Assembly: GCA_024644005.1 (NCBI GenBank)
Contig: JAHELU010000004.1
Coordinates: 1-51,011 of the forward strand
Direction: 5' to 3'
Origin: Acidimicrobiales bacterium
Lineage (GTDB): Bacteria; Actinomycetota; Acidimicrobiia; Acidimicrobiales; SZUA-35
DNA: 51,011 nucleotides
The translations under genes were made by a program, and so were the position numbers. This document shows positions 16,500-24,969 of the stretch, piece by piece (position 1 is the first letter of the stretch; every line of letters starts with the position of its first letter). The notes below the pieces were generated by a model, which was not told the DNA's origin, made no database searches, and saw only the letters and a program-made list of their open reading frames with translations.

Positions 16500-17813
16500 T
16501 CACGCCGGCGGCCCGTCGACGGCCCGATCTCGGGCTCGGGCCAGCATGGTGTAGCGGGCGTTGATCCGGCTGGCGTCTGCGCTGGACCAGCCGGCCCCTT
16601 CCAGGTGGTCGAGGAAGGTGTCGAGGACCGGGGCGAACGTGGTCTCGTGCGGTGTGCGCAACGCCGGCGGGACGATCACCTCGTGGCCCAGTTCCGAGGC
16701 CTGCAACGTGAGTCCGGGGAACTCCTCCCGCCACTCATCGAGTCGCTGGGCGAGTCGGTCCTCCAGCCGATCGTCGGTCTCCCCGTCACGGCCGGACGGA
16801 CCGATGTGGATCTGCGACTCGTGGCCGGTCTCCCGGCCCGCTCGCAGGACGACGCGGGCGCCGGTGCCCTCCGCCACCGAGCGGTGCTCGTCGCCTCCTC
16901 CCGGTTCGCATCGGAGCCGCCACTTCGTTCGCTGCCGGACCCGGACCCCGTCGAGCCGGTAGTCGATCAGGCCGTTGCAGGCCAGGTCGAGCACGCCATG
17001 ACGAACGGCCGCCGAGAGCGAGGGCGGAAAGGCCGGCTCACCGGTGCTCTCCACGAACACGTCGAGGGGAACCGCTGTCGTCCATCGCCGGGCGCCGTCG
17101 ATGACGAAGCCCGGCTTCGCCGCGTCGCTGCCGCCGGCCGCGTCGCTGCCGCCCGCCGCCTCGATGAGCCACTGGGCCTGATCGACGAGGTGCGACTGGA
17201 TGTCGACCACGCCGTCGCCCTGGATGCTGACGTCGTAGTACCAGGGTGGGCGGCGCAACGGCCGGCCGTCGACGGTCTTGCAGAGATGATGGATGGACTC
17301 GAACCACAGCGCCGGTTGCCGATCGGGGCGCTCGGTGAACCGGCCGAAGACCGATTCGGTGGCCACGATGCGACGCCGTATCCGGGTGGCGATGGCGTGG
17401 CGCTCGGTCATGAGGTCGAGCGCCAGTGGCGGCCCAGCGGTGATCCGATCGAGGTCGGGCAGTGCCTCGCTCGTCGTGATCAAGGGCTTGTCGGCCAGGA
17501 CGTGGAAGCCTGCGTCGTGGAGCCGCCGTATCGCCGGCAACTTCGCGCTGTTCCGCCCCGCCACCACGACCACGTCACCACGGCGCTCGGCGATCAGCCG
17601 GGCCAGCGGCTCATCGCTGCGGTGGACCCGGATCTCCCACGCGGTCGGGTCGGTCGTCCTCGCGTTGAATCCGTCGACGAGGCCGAGGAAGGCATCGAGC
17701 TCCGGGCCGTCCGAGCCGTACACGTGGACCGATCGATCGACACGCGGGTTGCGGTCCCGGAGCACGAGGGCGGCATGGAAGTGACCGGGTTCCAGGACCA
17801 GGAGGGTGTGCAT
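16500..17813 (-). CDS. Gfo/Idh/MocA-family oxidoreductase with a putative-oxidoreductase C-terminal domain
   Basis: This 437-residue protein has an N-terminal Rossmann-like domain (LLVLEPGHFHAALVL, later VVVVAGRN) with GFHVLADKPLIT, the equivalent of the catalytic E-K-P motif. The C-terminal part has GDGVVDIQSHLVDQAQW, which aligns with the substrate-binding D-x-x-x-H of the family. A short repeat, GGSDAA twice in tandem, looks like a slippage expansion (GGCCGCGTCGCTGCCGCC-type DNA). ATG 17813 begins the first strand, so the 178 extra residues in the track's ORF were rejected. It is divergent from a choline-kinase-like gene 69 bases away. The substrate is unknown, probably a carbohydrate. Confidence 0.78.
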   Translation of the reverse strand: MHTLLVLEPGHFHAALVLRDRNPRVDRSVHVYGSDGPELDAFLGLVDGFNARTTDPTAWEIRVHRSDEPLARLIAERRGDVVVVAGRNSAKLPAIRRLHDAGFHVLADKPLITTSEALPDLDRITAGPPLALDLMTERHAIATRIRRRIVATESVFGRFTERPDRQPALWFESIHHLCKTVDGRPLRRPPWYYDVSIQGDGVVDIQSHLVDQAQWLIEAAGGSDAAGGSDAAKPGFVIDGARRWTTAVPLDVFVESTGEPAFPPSLSAAVRHGVLDLACNGLIDYRLDGVRVRQRTKWRLRCEPGGGDEHRSVAEGTGARVVLRAGRETGHESQIHIGPSGRDGETDDRLEDRLAQRLDEWREEFPGLTLQASELGHEVIVPPALRTPHETTFAPVLDTFLDHLEGAGWSSADASRINARYTMLARARDRAVDGPPA

Positions 17814-17882
17814 GGCAAGGCACCGTAGGCCCGGGGTCCTGCGCTGGCCATCGCCGCCGCAGCATCGTGCGATGATGGCTCG

Positions 17883-18902
17883 ATGCGAGATCTCGTGCTG
17901 CAGCACTGCCAGGCTGTCTTCCCGTCGTGGCGGGACGCCACGGTCGACGACTTCGACTTCGACGATCCGAAGGGGTTCTCGTCGTTCACGATGGGGATCC
18001 GGGCCAAGCGGAGGCTCGATCCTCCTGCGGTGCTGTACCGGCAGCTGGCCGGCAAGGAGAACGCCATCCTCGACTTCGAGGCGGAGCAGCAGGTGTTCGG
18101 CCTGCTCGGCCGCCACGGCATCGCCGCCCACTGCTACCACGTCGACGAGACGTGCCGCATCGAGCAGTTCTACCGGGGCCGGACCCTGACCGCCGCCGAC
18201 GTGTTCGATCCAGGGGTGCAACGCAGGATCGCCGACGAGCTCTTCCGCCTGCATCGCCTGGAACCGGAGGACCTGCCCGCCGCCACGTTCTTCGAGCTGC
18301 TGGTCGAGCGCTGGGCGCCGCTGGCCCGAACCGTCATCGTGGAGCATCGCTCGTCGTTCCCGCCCGACGAGCAGCCGTTGTGCGACGAGCTCGAGGAGCT
18401 CTACAGCGACGAGACCACCGCCAAGGTGCTGGCATGCCTACCGGATCGGCCACCGGTGTTCTGCCACAACGACACCTACCACGGCAACGTCTTCCTCCTC
18501 GACGACGGCACGGTCAAGTTGCTGGACTTCGAGTTCTCCTGTCTCAACCACATCGCGTTCGATTTCGCCAACCTCTTCGCCGAGACCACCCTGCAGCACG
18601 GCATCGGTGAGCCACCTCACTTCCGGCTCGTCGAGCCATCGTTCACCGACGCCGACCTCGCCGCCTTCATCGGGTACTACCTCGACAATCGCCAGTTCGT
18701 CACGGACGCCGACCGAGCCGCAGAGCTGGCGGCGCTGGTGGTCGAGACGAGGCGGGCCACCTTGCTGTCCGACTACATGTACGCCATGGCCGCACTGCCC
18801 CTGGCCCTGGAGCCGATCCAGAAGATCCGATTCGTCCCCTATGCCCACCAGCGGTTCCAGCGCTTCCTGCAGTCCTGGGAGCGGGAGTTCGCCGGCGGCT
18901 GA
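17883..18902 (+). CDS. Choline/ethanolamine kinase-like phosphotransferase
   Basis: This 339-residue protein has a kinase-like fold. The catalytic loop is VFCHNDTYHGNVFLL (H-N-D-x-x-x-x-N) and the metal-binding motif is LLDFEFSCLNHIAFDFANLFAE. The latter is closer to choline/ethanolamine kinases than to aminoglycoside phosphotransferases. It should transfer phosphate from ATP to a small alcohol such as choline in the cytoplasm. A GATGAT box six bases before the ATG could be a -10 of a leaderless message. The gene is divergent from the Gfo/Idh/MocA gene, and no lipid-head-group genes are adjacent. Confidence 0.8.
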   Translation: MRDLVLQHCQAVFPSWRDATVDDFDFDDPKGFSSFTMGIRAKRRLDPPAVLYRQLAGKENAILDFEAEQQVFGLLGRHGIAAHCYHVDETCRIEQFYRGRTLTAADVFDPGVQRRIADELFRLHRLEPEDLPAATFFELLVERWAPLARTVIVEHRSSFPPDEQPLCDELEELYSDETTAKVLACLPDRPPVFCHNDTYHGNVFLLDDGTVKLLDFEFSCLNHIAFDFANLFAETTLQHGIGEPPHFRLVEPSFTDADLAAFIGYYLDNRQFVTDADRAAELAALVVETRRATLLSDYMYAMAALPLALEPIQKIRFVPYAHQRFQRFLQSWEREFAGG

Positions 18903-18927
18903 GCGCGGCCGGCCCGCCCTCGTTAGC

Positions 18928-18942
18928 GTCGCCGCCGGCGAC
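18928..18942. terminator. Short hairpin between the kinase-like gene and the molybdopterin oxidoreductase
   Basis: GTCGCC and GGCGAC form a 6-bp stem with a GCC loop, 25 bases after the kinase stop. It has no T-tract and could equally be a site overlapping the next promoter. Confidence 0.3.
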
Positions 18943-18946
18943 ATCG

Positions 18947-18959
18947 TAGTGTTGTCGAC
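18947..18959 (+). promoter_or_regulatory. Candidate -10 (TAGTGT) overlapping TGTTGTCGAC
   Basis: TAGTGT (18947-18952) would place transcription about 35 bases before the ATG at 18994. It overlaps TGTTGTCGAC, which resembles TGTTGTCAAC near the ugd and second L,D-transpeptidase promoters. Confidence 0.3.
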
Positions 18960-18993
18960 ACGCGCCGGGCATCAGCCTCTTCCAGGAGTCACG

Positions 18994-21108
18994 ATGGCCA
19001 ACCAGACCACCAACACGCTCGGGGCCTGTCCCCACGACTGCCCGGACACCTGCTCGATGGTGGTGACCGTCGAGGACGGTCGGGTGACCAAGGTACGAGG
19101 CAACCCCGATCACCCGTTCACCCGGGGCGGCCTGTGCGTCAAGGTCACCGACTTCCCGAACCACATCTACGCCGAGAACCGGCTGACGAGCCCGCAGCGC
19201 CGGATCGGGCAGAAGGGGGAGGGCCGGTTCGAGTCGATCACCTGGGACGAGGCGCTTGACGACATCCACGAGCGGTTCACCGCGATCATCGACCGCCACG
19301 GCCCGGAGGCCATCCTGCCGTACAGCTATCTGGGCAACATGGGCATCCTCAACGGGCTCACCGTCGGCGACCGGTTCTTCAACGGCCTCGGAACGAGCGT
19401 GTCGGAGCGGACGTTCTGCGACGGTGGCGGGATCTCGGCCTATCTGATGACCCTCGGCCCGACCGCTGCGGTGGATCCCGAGTCGTTGATCCACTCCCGC
19501 TACATCATCATCTGGGCGTGCAACGTCCTGTCGAACAACCTCCATCTGTGGCCGTTCATCGAGGAGGCCCAGCGGCGGGGGGCCAAGGTGGTCTGCATCG
19601 ATCCGGTCGCCCACCGCACGGCCAAGAAGGCCGATTGGCACATACCGATCCGACCGGGAACCGACGCCGCTCTGGCGCTGGCCATGATGAACGTGATCAT
19701 CACCGAGGGCCTGCACGACGCCGACTACGTGGCCAACCACACCGAGGGCTTCGATGAGCTCGTGCCCCACGTGGCCGACTGCAGCCCGGAGTGGGCCGAG
19801 CGCGAGACCGGTATCGGTGCCGACGACATCCGCACCCTGGCCAGGGAGTACGCGGCGGCGAAGCCGTCGATGATCCGGGTGGGCGTGGCCCTCGAGCGCA
19901 GCACGGGCGGCGGCAACGCGGCCAGGGCCGTGTTCTCACTGCCGGCCCTGGTCGGAGCCTGGCGGGAGGTGGGCGGCGGCGTGCTGCAGATGCCGATCTG
20001 GGCCTTCCCCGTGGACTGGGACCGCCTCCACGGGCCCCATCCGAACGCAGAGCGGGTTCGGATCATCAACCAGTGGGACCTCGGCGAGGCCCTGCACGGC
20101 GGGTTCGACGGCCCGCCGATCGAGGCCCTCGTCGTGTACAACTCGAACCCAGCCGTCGTCGCGGGGGCCCAGCGGGACGTGCTGAGCGGCCTGGCCCGTG
20201 ACGATCTCTTCCTCGTGGTGTCCGAGCACTTCGTCACCGACACCGCCCGCTACGCGGACATCGTCCTGCCGGCCACGATGGCGATGGAGCACGAGGACCT
20301 CATGTTCTCGTGGGGGCACCTGTACCTGACCTACAACCCGAAGGTCATCGAGCCGATCGGCGAGTGCGTGCCGAACACCGAGCTCTTTCGCCGGCTCGCC
20401 AAGCGAATGGGCATCGACGACCCCTGGTTCGACCTCAGCGACAGCGAGCAGCTCGAGGTCGCCCTCGACTGGTCCGCCCCCCAGCTCGAGGGGATCACGC
20501 TCGACCGGCTGCGGGCCGAGGGCTATGCCCGCCTGAGCCTGCCGCCGACCGATGACTACGCCCCCCATCGCCACGGCAACTTCCCGACCCCGTCCGGCAA
20601 GGTCGAGCTGCTGGCCTCGATGGCGGCGGGCGGCAACTTCGTGGCCCCGCTGTTCCGCCAGGGCATCGTCGGCAACCAGGACGGCAGCCGTGTCGAGCCC
20701 CTGCCGACCTATTACCCGCCCCGGGAGCTGGGAGCGAACGGCGACTACCCCTTGGCTTTGCTCTCGCCGAAATCCCATGCCTTCATGAACTCCCAGTACG
20801 CGAACATGGACCGCCAACTCGACCAGCAGGGCCACCAGAGCGCCCGCCTCAATCCCGATGACGCCGTTGCCCGTGGGATCGGCGACGGCGCCTCGATCCG
20901 CTTGTTCAACGAGAGGGCCGAGCTCGTCACGACGGCCAAGCTCACCCCCGATGTGGCACCCGGCGTCGTGCTGATGCCGATGGGCCACTGGCCGTCGCTG
21001 TCCGAGGCCGACCTCTCGGTCAACGCGCTGAACTCCACCCGCTACGCCGACATCGGGCGAGCCCCGACGTTCTCGGACACGGCGGTCGAGGTCGAACCGC
21101 TGGCCTGA
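18994..21108 (+). CDS. Molybdopterin-dependent oxidoreductase (DMSO reductase family) with a [4Fe-4S] cluster
   Basis: This 704-residue protein has Cys12, Cys16, Cys20 and Cys48 (ACPHDCPDTC, then GGLCVK), forming a C-x3-C-x3-C-x27-C [4Fe-4S] site. The bis-MGD-binding core follows (ILPYSYLGNMG; VVCIDPVAHRTAKKADWHIPIRPGTDAAL). The C-terminal molydop-binding domain includes NPDDAVARGIGDGASIRL. Cys142 in ERTFCDGGG is a possible molybdenum ligand. There is no Tat signal, so it should be cytoplasmic. ATG 18994 has CAGGAG at a good distance; the upstream extension in the track overlaps the kinase gene and was rejected. No electron-transfer or membrane-anchor subunit is next to it. The substrate is not predictable. 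Confidence 0.88.
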   Translation: MANQTTNTLGACPHDCPDTCSMVVTVEDGRVTKVRGNPDHPFTRGGLCVKVTDFPNHIYAENRLTSPQRRIGQKGEGRFESITWDEALDDIHERFTAIIDRHGPEAILPYSYLGNMGILNGLTVGDRFFNGLGTSVSERTFCDGGGISAYLMTLGPTAAVDPESLIHSRYIIIWACNVLSNNLHLWPFIEEAQRRGAKVVCIDPVAHRTAKKADWHIPIRPGTDAALALAMMNVIITEGLHDADYVANHTEGFDELVPHVADCSPEWAERETGIGADDIRTLAREYAAAKPSMIRVGVALERSTGGGNAARAVFSLPALVGAWREVGGGVLQMPIWAFPVDWDRLHGPHPNAERVRIINQWDLGEALHGGFDGPPIEALVVYNSNPAVVAGAQRDVLSGLARDDLFLVVSEHFVTDTARYADIVLPATMAMEHEDLMFSWGHLYLTYNPKVIEPIGECVPNTELFRRLAKRMGIDDPWFDLSDSEQLEVALDWSAPQLEGITLDRLRAEGYARLSLPPTDDYAPHRHGNFPTPSGKVELLASMAAGGNFVAPLFRQGIVGNQDGSRVEPLPTYYPPRELGANGDYPLALLSPKSHAFMNSQYANMDRQLDQQGHQSARLNPDDAVARGIGDGASIRLFNERAELVTTAKLTPDVAPGVVLMPMGHWPSLSEADLSVNALNSTRYADIGRAPTFSDTAVEVEPLA

Positions 21109-21142
21109 TCGCCTGGTCGGACCGAGTCCGGCCGAATCCCGG

Positions 21143-22354
21143 TCAGGAGAGGACGGTCCGCTCGTCAGCGGTGTGCTCGAGCACGTTTTCGACGTAGTCG
21201 GCCACGGCATCGGCCAGTGGGATCTCTTCGCCCGCCTGCTCGTTCAGGTACCAGTTGTGCTCGAGGATCTGGTGGTAGATCTCGGGGTCCTCCAGCCGAT
21301 CACGGACCTCGGGCGAGATGGCGTCCATGGTCGGCTGCCAGCGCTCGGTGAGCCACCGGTAGGCCGCCACCGCCTCCGGCAGGACCGTCCCCTCGGCCTG
21401 TGACAGCCAGGCCCCGTAGGCCCGTATGGCGCTCAGCAGGCGCCGGGCCTGGTTCTCGTGGGCCACGATCCCGGTCAGGCGCTGCAGGACCCGGCGATGA
21501 TGGCCCTCCTCCAGCACGGTCGGCCGGAACCGGGCCACCCCGTCGGACGCGTGGAGCTCGTACTCCTCGGTGTCGAAGCCCAGATCGTTCAGTCGGGCCA
21601 GGCGCTGGTGGATCTTTCCGAGCTCGCCGCTCGGCAGCTCGTCGGTGTCCTGCAGCTCGCTCCACAGCGCGGCGTACCGGTCGGCCAGGTTGGACGCCAC
21701 CCGATCCGGCTCCACGTCCTCCGCGAGCAGACCCTCTGCCTGGAGGTCCAGCAGCCCGCCGAGCACGTTCTCGGCCCCGATGTCGAGATCGAGCTGTCGC
21801 TGGCCGTCGGTGAGATGCTCGTGCCACTCCGCTGTCTCGGTGTCGACCACGTAGGCCCGCAGGGCCCCGGCGTCCCTGCGGAACAGCGCGTTGTTCAGCG
21901 AGCAGTCCCCCCAGAAGAGGCCGGCGAGGTGGATCCTGGCCATCAGGACCGCCAGTGCATCCACCACCTGATCCCGCGTCCCCTCGTGGCGGATCTCGGT
22001 GAAGAGGAACCGGTAGGGCAGGGAGTAGCGGAGGTGCCTGGTGACGAGGATCGACTCGAGCGGTCGGCCGTCCTCGTCCTGGCGATCGGTGACGATGCCG
22101 ACCAGCGCCACCGCTGGCAGGCCCTCCTCGCGCAGCCGCTCGAGGATGTCGAACTCCCGTTCGGCCAGGCGCTGGGGCAGCTCCTTCAGGGCGAGAACGG
22201 TGTCATCCAGCCCGAGGAACCGCACCACGTGCCGATGCAGGCCGGTCGGGAGACCGACCAGCAGCTCCTTCGGCCACTCGGCCAGTGGCCGCTCCCACGG
22301 GAGCCCGACGAGTGCGAGGTCCTCCCCGATCGTCTTCAGTCTCAGTGCGACCAT
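21143..22354 (-). CDS. DUF4032 protein with a kinase-like N-terminal domain
   Basis: This 403-residue protein has a lipopolysaccharide-kinase-like N-terminal half, with ALKELPQRLAEREFDIL resembling the ATP-binding Lys/Glu region. The catalytic loop is HLAGLFWGDCSLNNALF (D-x-x-x-x-N), followed by VVDTETAEW as a degenerate D-F-G-like motif. The C-terminal half matches DUF4032, common in Actinobacteria, with unknown function. It lies 31 bases downstream of the winged-helix regulator on the same strand and is probably co-transcribed. It converges on the molybdopterin enzyme. Confidence 0.8.
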   Translation of the reverse strand: MVALRLKTIGEDLALVGLPWERPLAEWPKELLVGLPTGLHRHVVRFLGLDDTVLALKELPQRLAEREFDILERLREEGLPAVALVGIVTDRQDEDGRPLESILVTRHLRYSLPYRFLFTEIRHEGTRDQVVDALAVLMARIHLAGLFWGDCSLNNALFRRDAGALRAYVVDTETAEWHEHLTDGQRQLDLDIGAENVLGGLLDLQAEGLLAEDVEPDRVASNLADRYAALWSELQDTDELPSGELGKIHQRLARLNDLGFDTEEYELHASDGVARFRPTVLEEGHHRRVLQRLTGIVAHENQARRLLSAIRAYGAWLSQAEGTVLPEAVAAYRWLTERWQPTMDAISPEVRDRLEDPEIYHQILEHNWYLNEQAGEEIPLADAVADYVENVLEHTADERTVLS

Positions 22355-22385
22355 CGTTCTTCGGTTCCGGTTCGGCGCCGGGAGG

Positions 22386-22685
22386 TCAGGCCTCGAGCGT
22401 CTCGAGCAGGTCGTGGACGGTGTGGTTGCTCTCCAGCGGGTGGCGGAGCGGCTTGTCGTCGATGATCTCGTAGCGGTTCCGGCGGCCGATCCGCTCCCTG
22501 GTGATGTAGCCCCCCTGCTCGAGATCGTCGATGATCTTCTGCACCGCGCCGGTGGTTATCCCCACCGCATGGCTGATGTCCCGCTGGCGCAGCTCGGGGT
22601 TGCGCCGGATGGCGATCAGCACATGGGCGTGATTGGTGAGGAACGTCCACGACGGGAGCTCCGGTTGCGGGTCTACTAATTCCAC
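22386..22685 (-). CDS. Small winged-helix (MarR-like) transcriptional regulator
   Basis: This 99-residue protein has one DNA-binding domain: helices at LTNHAHVLIAIRRNPELRQRDISHAVG, recognition helix ITTGAVQKIIDDLEQGG, and a wing at YITRERIGRRNRYEIID. It lacks the long dimerisation helices of full MarR proteins. GTG 22685 was chosen because TATACT lies six bases before it, giving a leaderless message; the 170-residue ORF in the track has no promoter support. It is divergent from the reductive-dehalogenase-like gene 112 bases away and upstream of DUF4032, so it may control either or both. No ligand pocket is apparent. Confidence 0.8.
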   Translation of the reverse strand: MELVDPQPELPSWTFLTNHAHVLIAIRRNPELRQRDISHAVGITTGAVQKIIDDLEQGGYITRERIGRRNRYEIIDDKPLRHPLESNHTVHDLLETLEA

Positions 22686-22691
22686 CGTCGG

Positions 22692-22697
22692 AGTATA
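22692..22697 (-). promoter_or_regulatory. Candidate -10 box (TATACT) for the winged-helix regulator
   Basis: Read on the minus strand, TATACT is followed by CCGACG and then GTG, the best actinobacterial -10 in the window. The 112-base divergent region (22686-22797) also has to serve the dehalogenase-like gene and would be the natural operator location. I see no obvious palindrome. Confidence 0.55.
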
Positions 22698-22797
22698 GCT
22701 ATTCGGCTGCGCCTGTTCCCAGGGGCCGAACACTGGCCATGGGTTCGGACCGCCCACGCCGATTGACCACGGGAAGGGGCCGGACGAGGATTGATCC

Positions 22798-24969
22798 GTG
22801 AAGCTCTTCTCCCATCGGAAACGGCCCGTCCATCTCGGGCCGTTCCCGCTGGAGCGGCTGCGGCGCCTCACCGACCCGGGAGCCCGCCCGCTCGGCATCG
22901 AACCCGGTCGACCGCTGCCGCCTCGACCCGCGGAGGCGCGAGTCGATGGACCGCGCGGCGCCGGTCACGCCTACCGGCCCTATCTCGATCTGCTCGACGA
23001 GCGCCGTCTCGGTCGCCCGGCCCAGCCGGCCCCGGTGCCCGACGGGGAGACGGAACGAGCCAACAACCTGAAGGCCGGCCTCTACTTCCTCGATGCCGAC
23101 ATGGTGGGCTGCGCAATCGTGCCAGACGAGGCCTGGTCCGACCAGCGGTCGAACCATCCCTACGCCGTCGTGGTGCTGATCGCCCACACCCGCTCGCCGG
23201 CCGGCCGCCAGCCGGGCGACGAGTGGATCGACGGGACCCGGCAGCTCAATGCCGACCTCCGGGCCGCCGAACTGGCCGTGATCACCGCCGCCTACATCCG
23301 CAACATCGGTTTCGAAGCCACGGCCCACACCCCGACCGGTTCCGACGTCGATCTCGACCGCCTGGCCCTGCAGGCCGGCCTCGTCGAGGTGGCGGGCGGT
23401 CGGCTCCGGTCGCCCTACCTCCGTACCGGGTTCGCGCTCTCCGCCGTCACCACCTCGATGGTGGTCCGACCGGATGCCCCACTGGCGAGGCGCTCGGCGG
23501 CGGCGCGGCTGCGAACCACGCTCGGGCCCGGTTGGCTCATCGGCTGGGGCGGGACGAGGGCCGGCCTCGATCGGCTCAACGGCGATCACCGACCGCTCCA
23601 CCTCGGGCGGTACCCGATGGAGCGGATCGCCCGCGTCGACGAGCCGACGACGCTCGTCATCGAGGACGAGGTCGAGCGGGTCCCGGTTCGCGCCGGCGGA
23701 TTCCCGCGTGCCGCGAACGGCGACTTCGGACCGAAGTTCCAGAACGACGTCAAGGTGTTCGCCTTCAAGACGCCATCGGCCCAGGCCTACGTGAGCCAGA
23801 TCGCAGCGATGGTGCCCCATCAGGACGGGCCGGTCGGCGATCAGCCGGACCAGGGAACCGACGACGCGGGCGCCAACGCCGATGCCGTGAAGGCGCTGGC
23901 CCACCACCTCGGCGCGGACATGGTCGGTGTGTGCCGGATACCGGACTACGCCTGGTACAGCCACCGCGGCGATGGCACCCCGATCCAGCCCTATCACCGC
24001 TATGCGGTGGTGATCCTGCTCGATCAGGGCTACGAGACGATGGAGGGCGCCAGCGGGGACGACTGGATCTCCGGCGCCCAGTCCATGCGGGCCTACATGC
24101 GAGGGGCCCAGATCGCCGGCATCCTGGCCGAGCACATCCGCTCGCTCGGCCACGGGGCCCGCAGCCAGACCAACCGGGACTCCGATGTGCTCCACATCCC
24201 GCTCGTGCTCCATGCCGGGCTGGGGGAGATGAGCCGGATCGGGGAGCTGGTGCTGAACCCGTTCGTCGGGCCGAGGTTCAAGTCGGTCGTGGTCACCACC
24301 GATCTGCCGCTCACCCCGGATCGCCACATCGACTTCGGGCTCCAGGACTTCTGCTCGAAGTGCACGAAGTGCGCCAGGGAGTGCCCCTGTGCCGCCATCC
24401 CGTTCGGCGACAAGATCATGTTCAACGGCTACGAGACGTGGAAGCCCGACGTGGAGCGATGCACCAAGTACCGCCTCGGCAACCTCAGGGGCTCGGCTTG
24501 TGGCCGTTGCATGAAGACCTGTCCGTTCAACATCGAAGGCGTCCTCGCCGAGCGAGCGGTCCTCTGGGCCGCCATCAGACTGCCGGTCACCAGGCGCTGG
24601 ATCGCCCGGCTGGACGACTGGATCGGCAACGGCTCGATCAACCCGGTCAAGAAGTGGTGGTGGGACCTCGAGTTCGTCGACGGGCGAGCGGTGGAGCCGG
24701 CCAGGGGCACCAACGCCCGGGAGCTCGATCCATCGGGTGGCCGGATCGCCGACAGCCAGCAGATCGCCCTCTACACACCGGACCTCCTGCCGCCCGGCGA
24801 CGCCGTCGGTGTACCGGTGAGGCTGGTCCGCAAGGAGGCCCTGCAGCGGGCGGCCGAGGCGGAGTCCCCGAGAGCGGCCCTGGCCAGGATCGGGGCGCCG
24901 GCCCGATCGCCGGGTCGCGGCCGGTCCCGGTGGCTCGGTCGGGTGAGCTCAGGTCGACGGGTTCTGTGA
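22798..24969 (+). CDS. Reductive-dehalogenase-like (RdhA) corrinoid iron-sulfur protein with duplicated core, no Tat signal
   Basis: This 723-residue protein ends in an RdhA-type ferredoxin module: Cys519, 522, 525 and 529 (CSKCTKCAREC), then ERC and GSACGRCMKTCP. Before it, VLHAGLGEMSRIG and VVTTDLPLTPDRHIDFG match the B12-binding core. Two regions of the protein resemble each other: DADMVGCAIVPDEAW / GADMVGVCRIPDYAW, HPYAVVVLI / HRYAVVILL, and GDEWIDG / GDDWISG. So the N-terminal half (about 90-225) is a second, diverged copy of the core (about 370-490). No twin-arginine signal or rdhB anchor gene is present, which fits cytoplasmic NpRdhA-like enzymes. GTG has GAGGA upstream. Dehalogenation is inferred, and queuosine-reductase-like roles are less likely. 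The 3' end overlaps the convergent amidohydrolase by 21 bases. Confidence 0.8.
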   Translation: MKLFSHRKRPVHLGPFPLERLRRLTDPGARPLGIEPGRPLPPRPAEARVDGPRGAGHAYRPYLDLLDERRLGRPAQPAPVPDGETERANNLKAGLYFLDADMVGCAIVPDEAWSDQRSNHPYAVVVLIAHTRSPAGRQPGDEWIDGTRQLNADLRAAELAVITAAYIRNIGFEATAHTPTGSDVDLDRLALQAGLVEVAGGRLRSPYLRTGFALSAVTTSMVVRPDAPLARRSAAARLRTTLGPGWLIGWGGTRAGLDRLNGDHRPLHLGRYPMERIARVDEPTTLVIEDEVERVPVRAGGFPRAANGDFGPKFQNDVKVFAFKTPSAQAYVSQIAAMVPHQDGPVGDQPDQGTDDAGANADAVKALAHHLGADMVGVCRIPDYAWYSHRGDGTPIQPYHRYAVVILLDQGYETMEGASGDDWISGAQSMRAYMRGAQIAGILAEHIRSLGHGARSQTNRDSDVLHIPLVLHAGLGEMSRIGELVLNPFVGPRFKSVVVTTDLPLTPDRHIDFGLQDFCSKCTKCARECPCAAIPFGDKIMFNGYETWKPDVERCTKYRLGNLRGSACGRCMKTCPFNIEGVLAERAVLWAAIRLPVTRRWIARLDDWIGNGSINPVKKWWWDLEFVDGRAVEPARGTNARELDPSGGRIADSQQIALYTPDLLPPGDAVGVPVRLVRKEALQRAAEAESPRAALARIGAPARSPGRGRSRWLGRVSSGRRVL

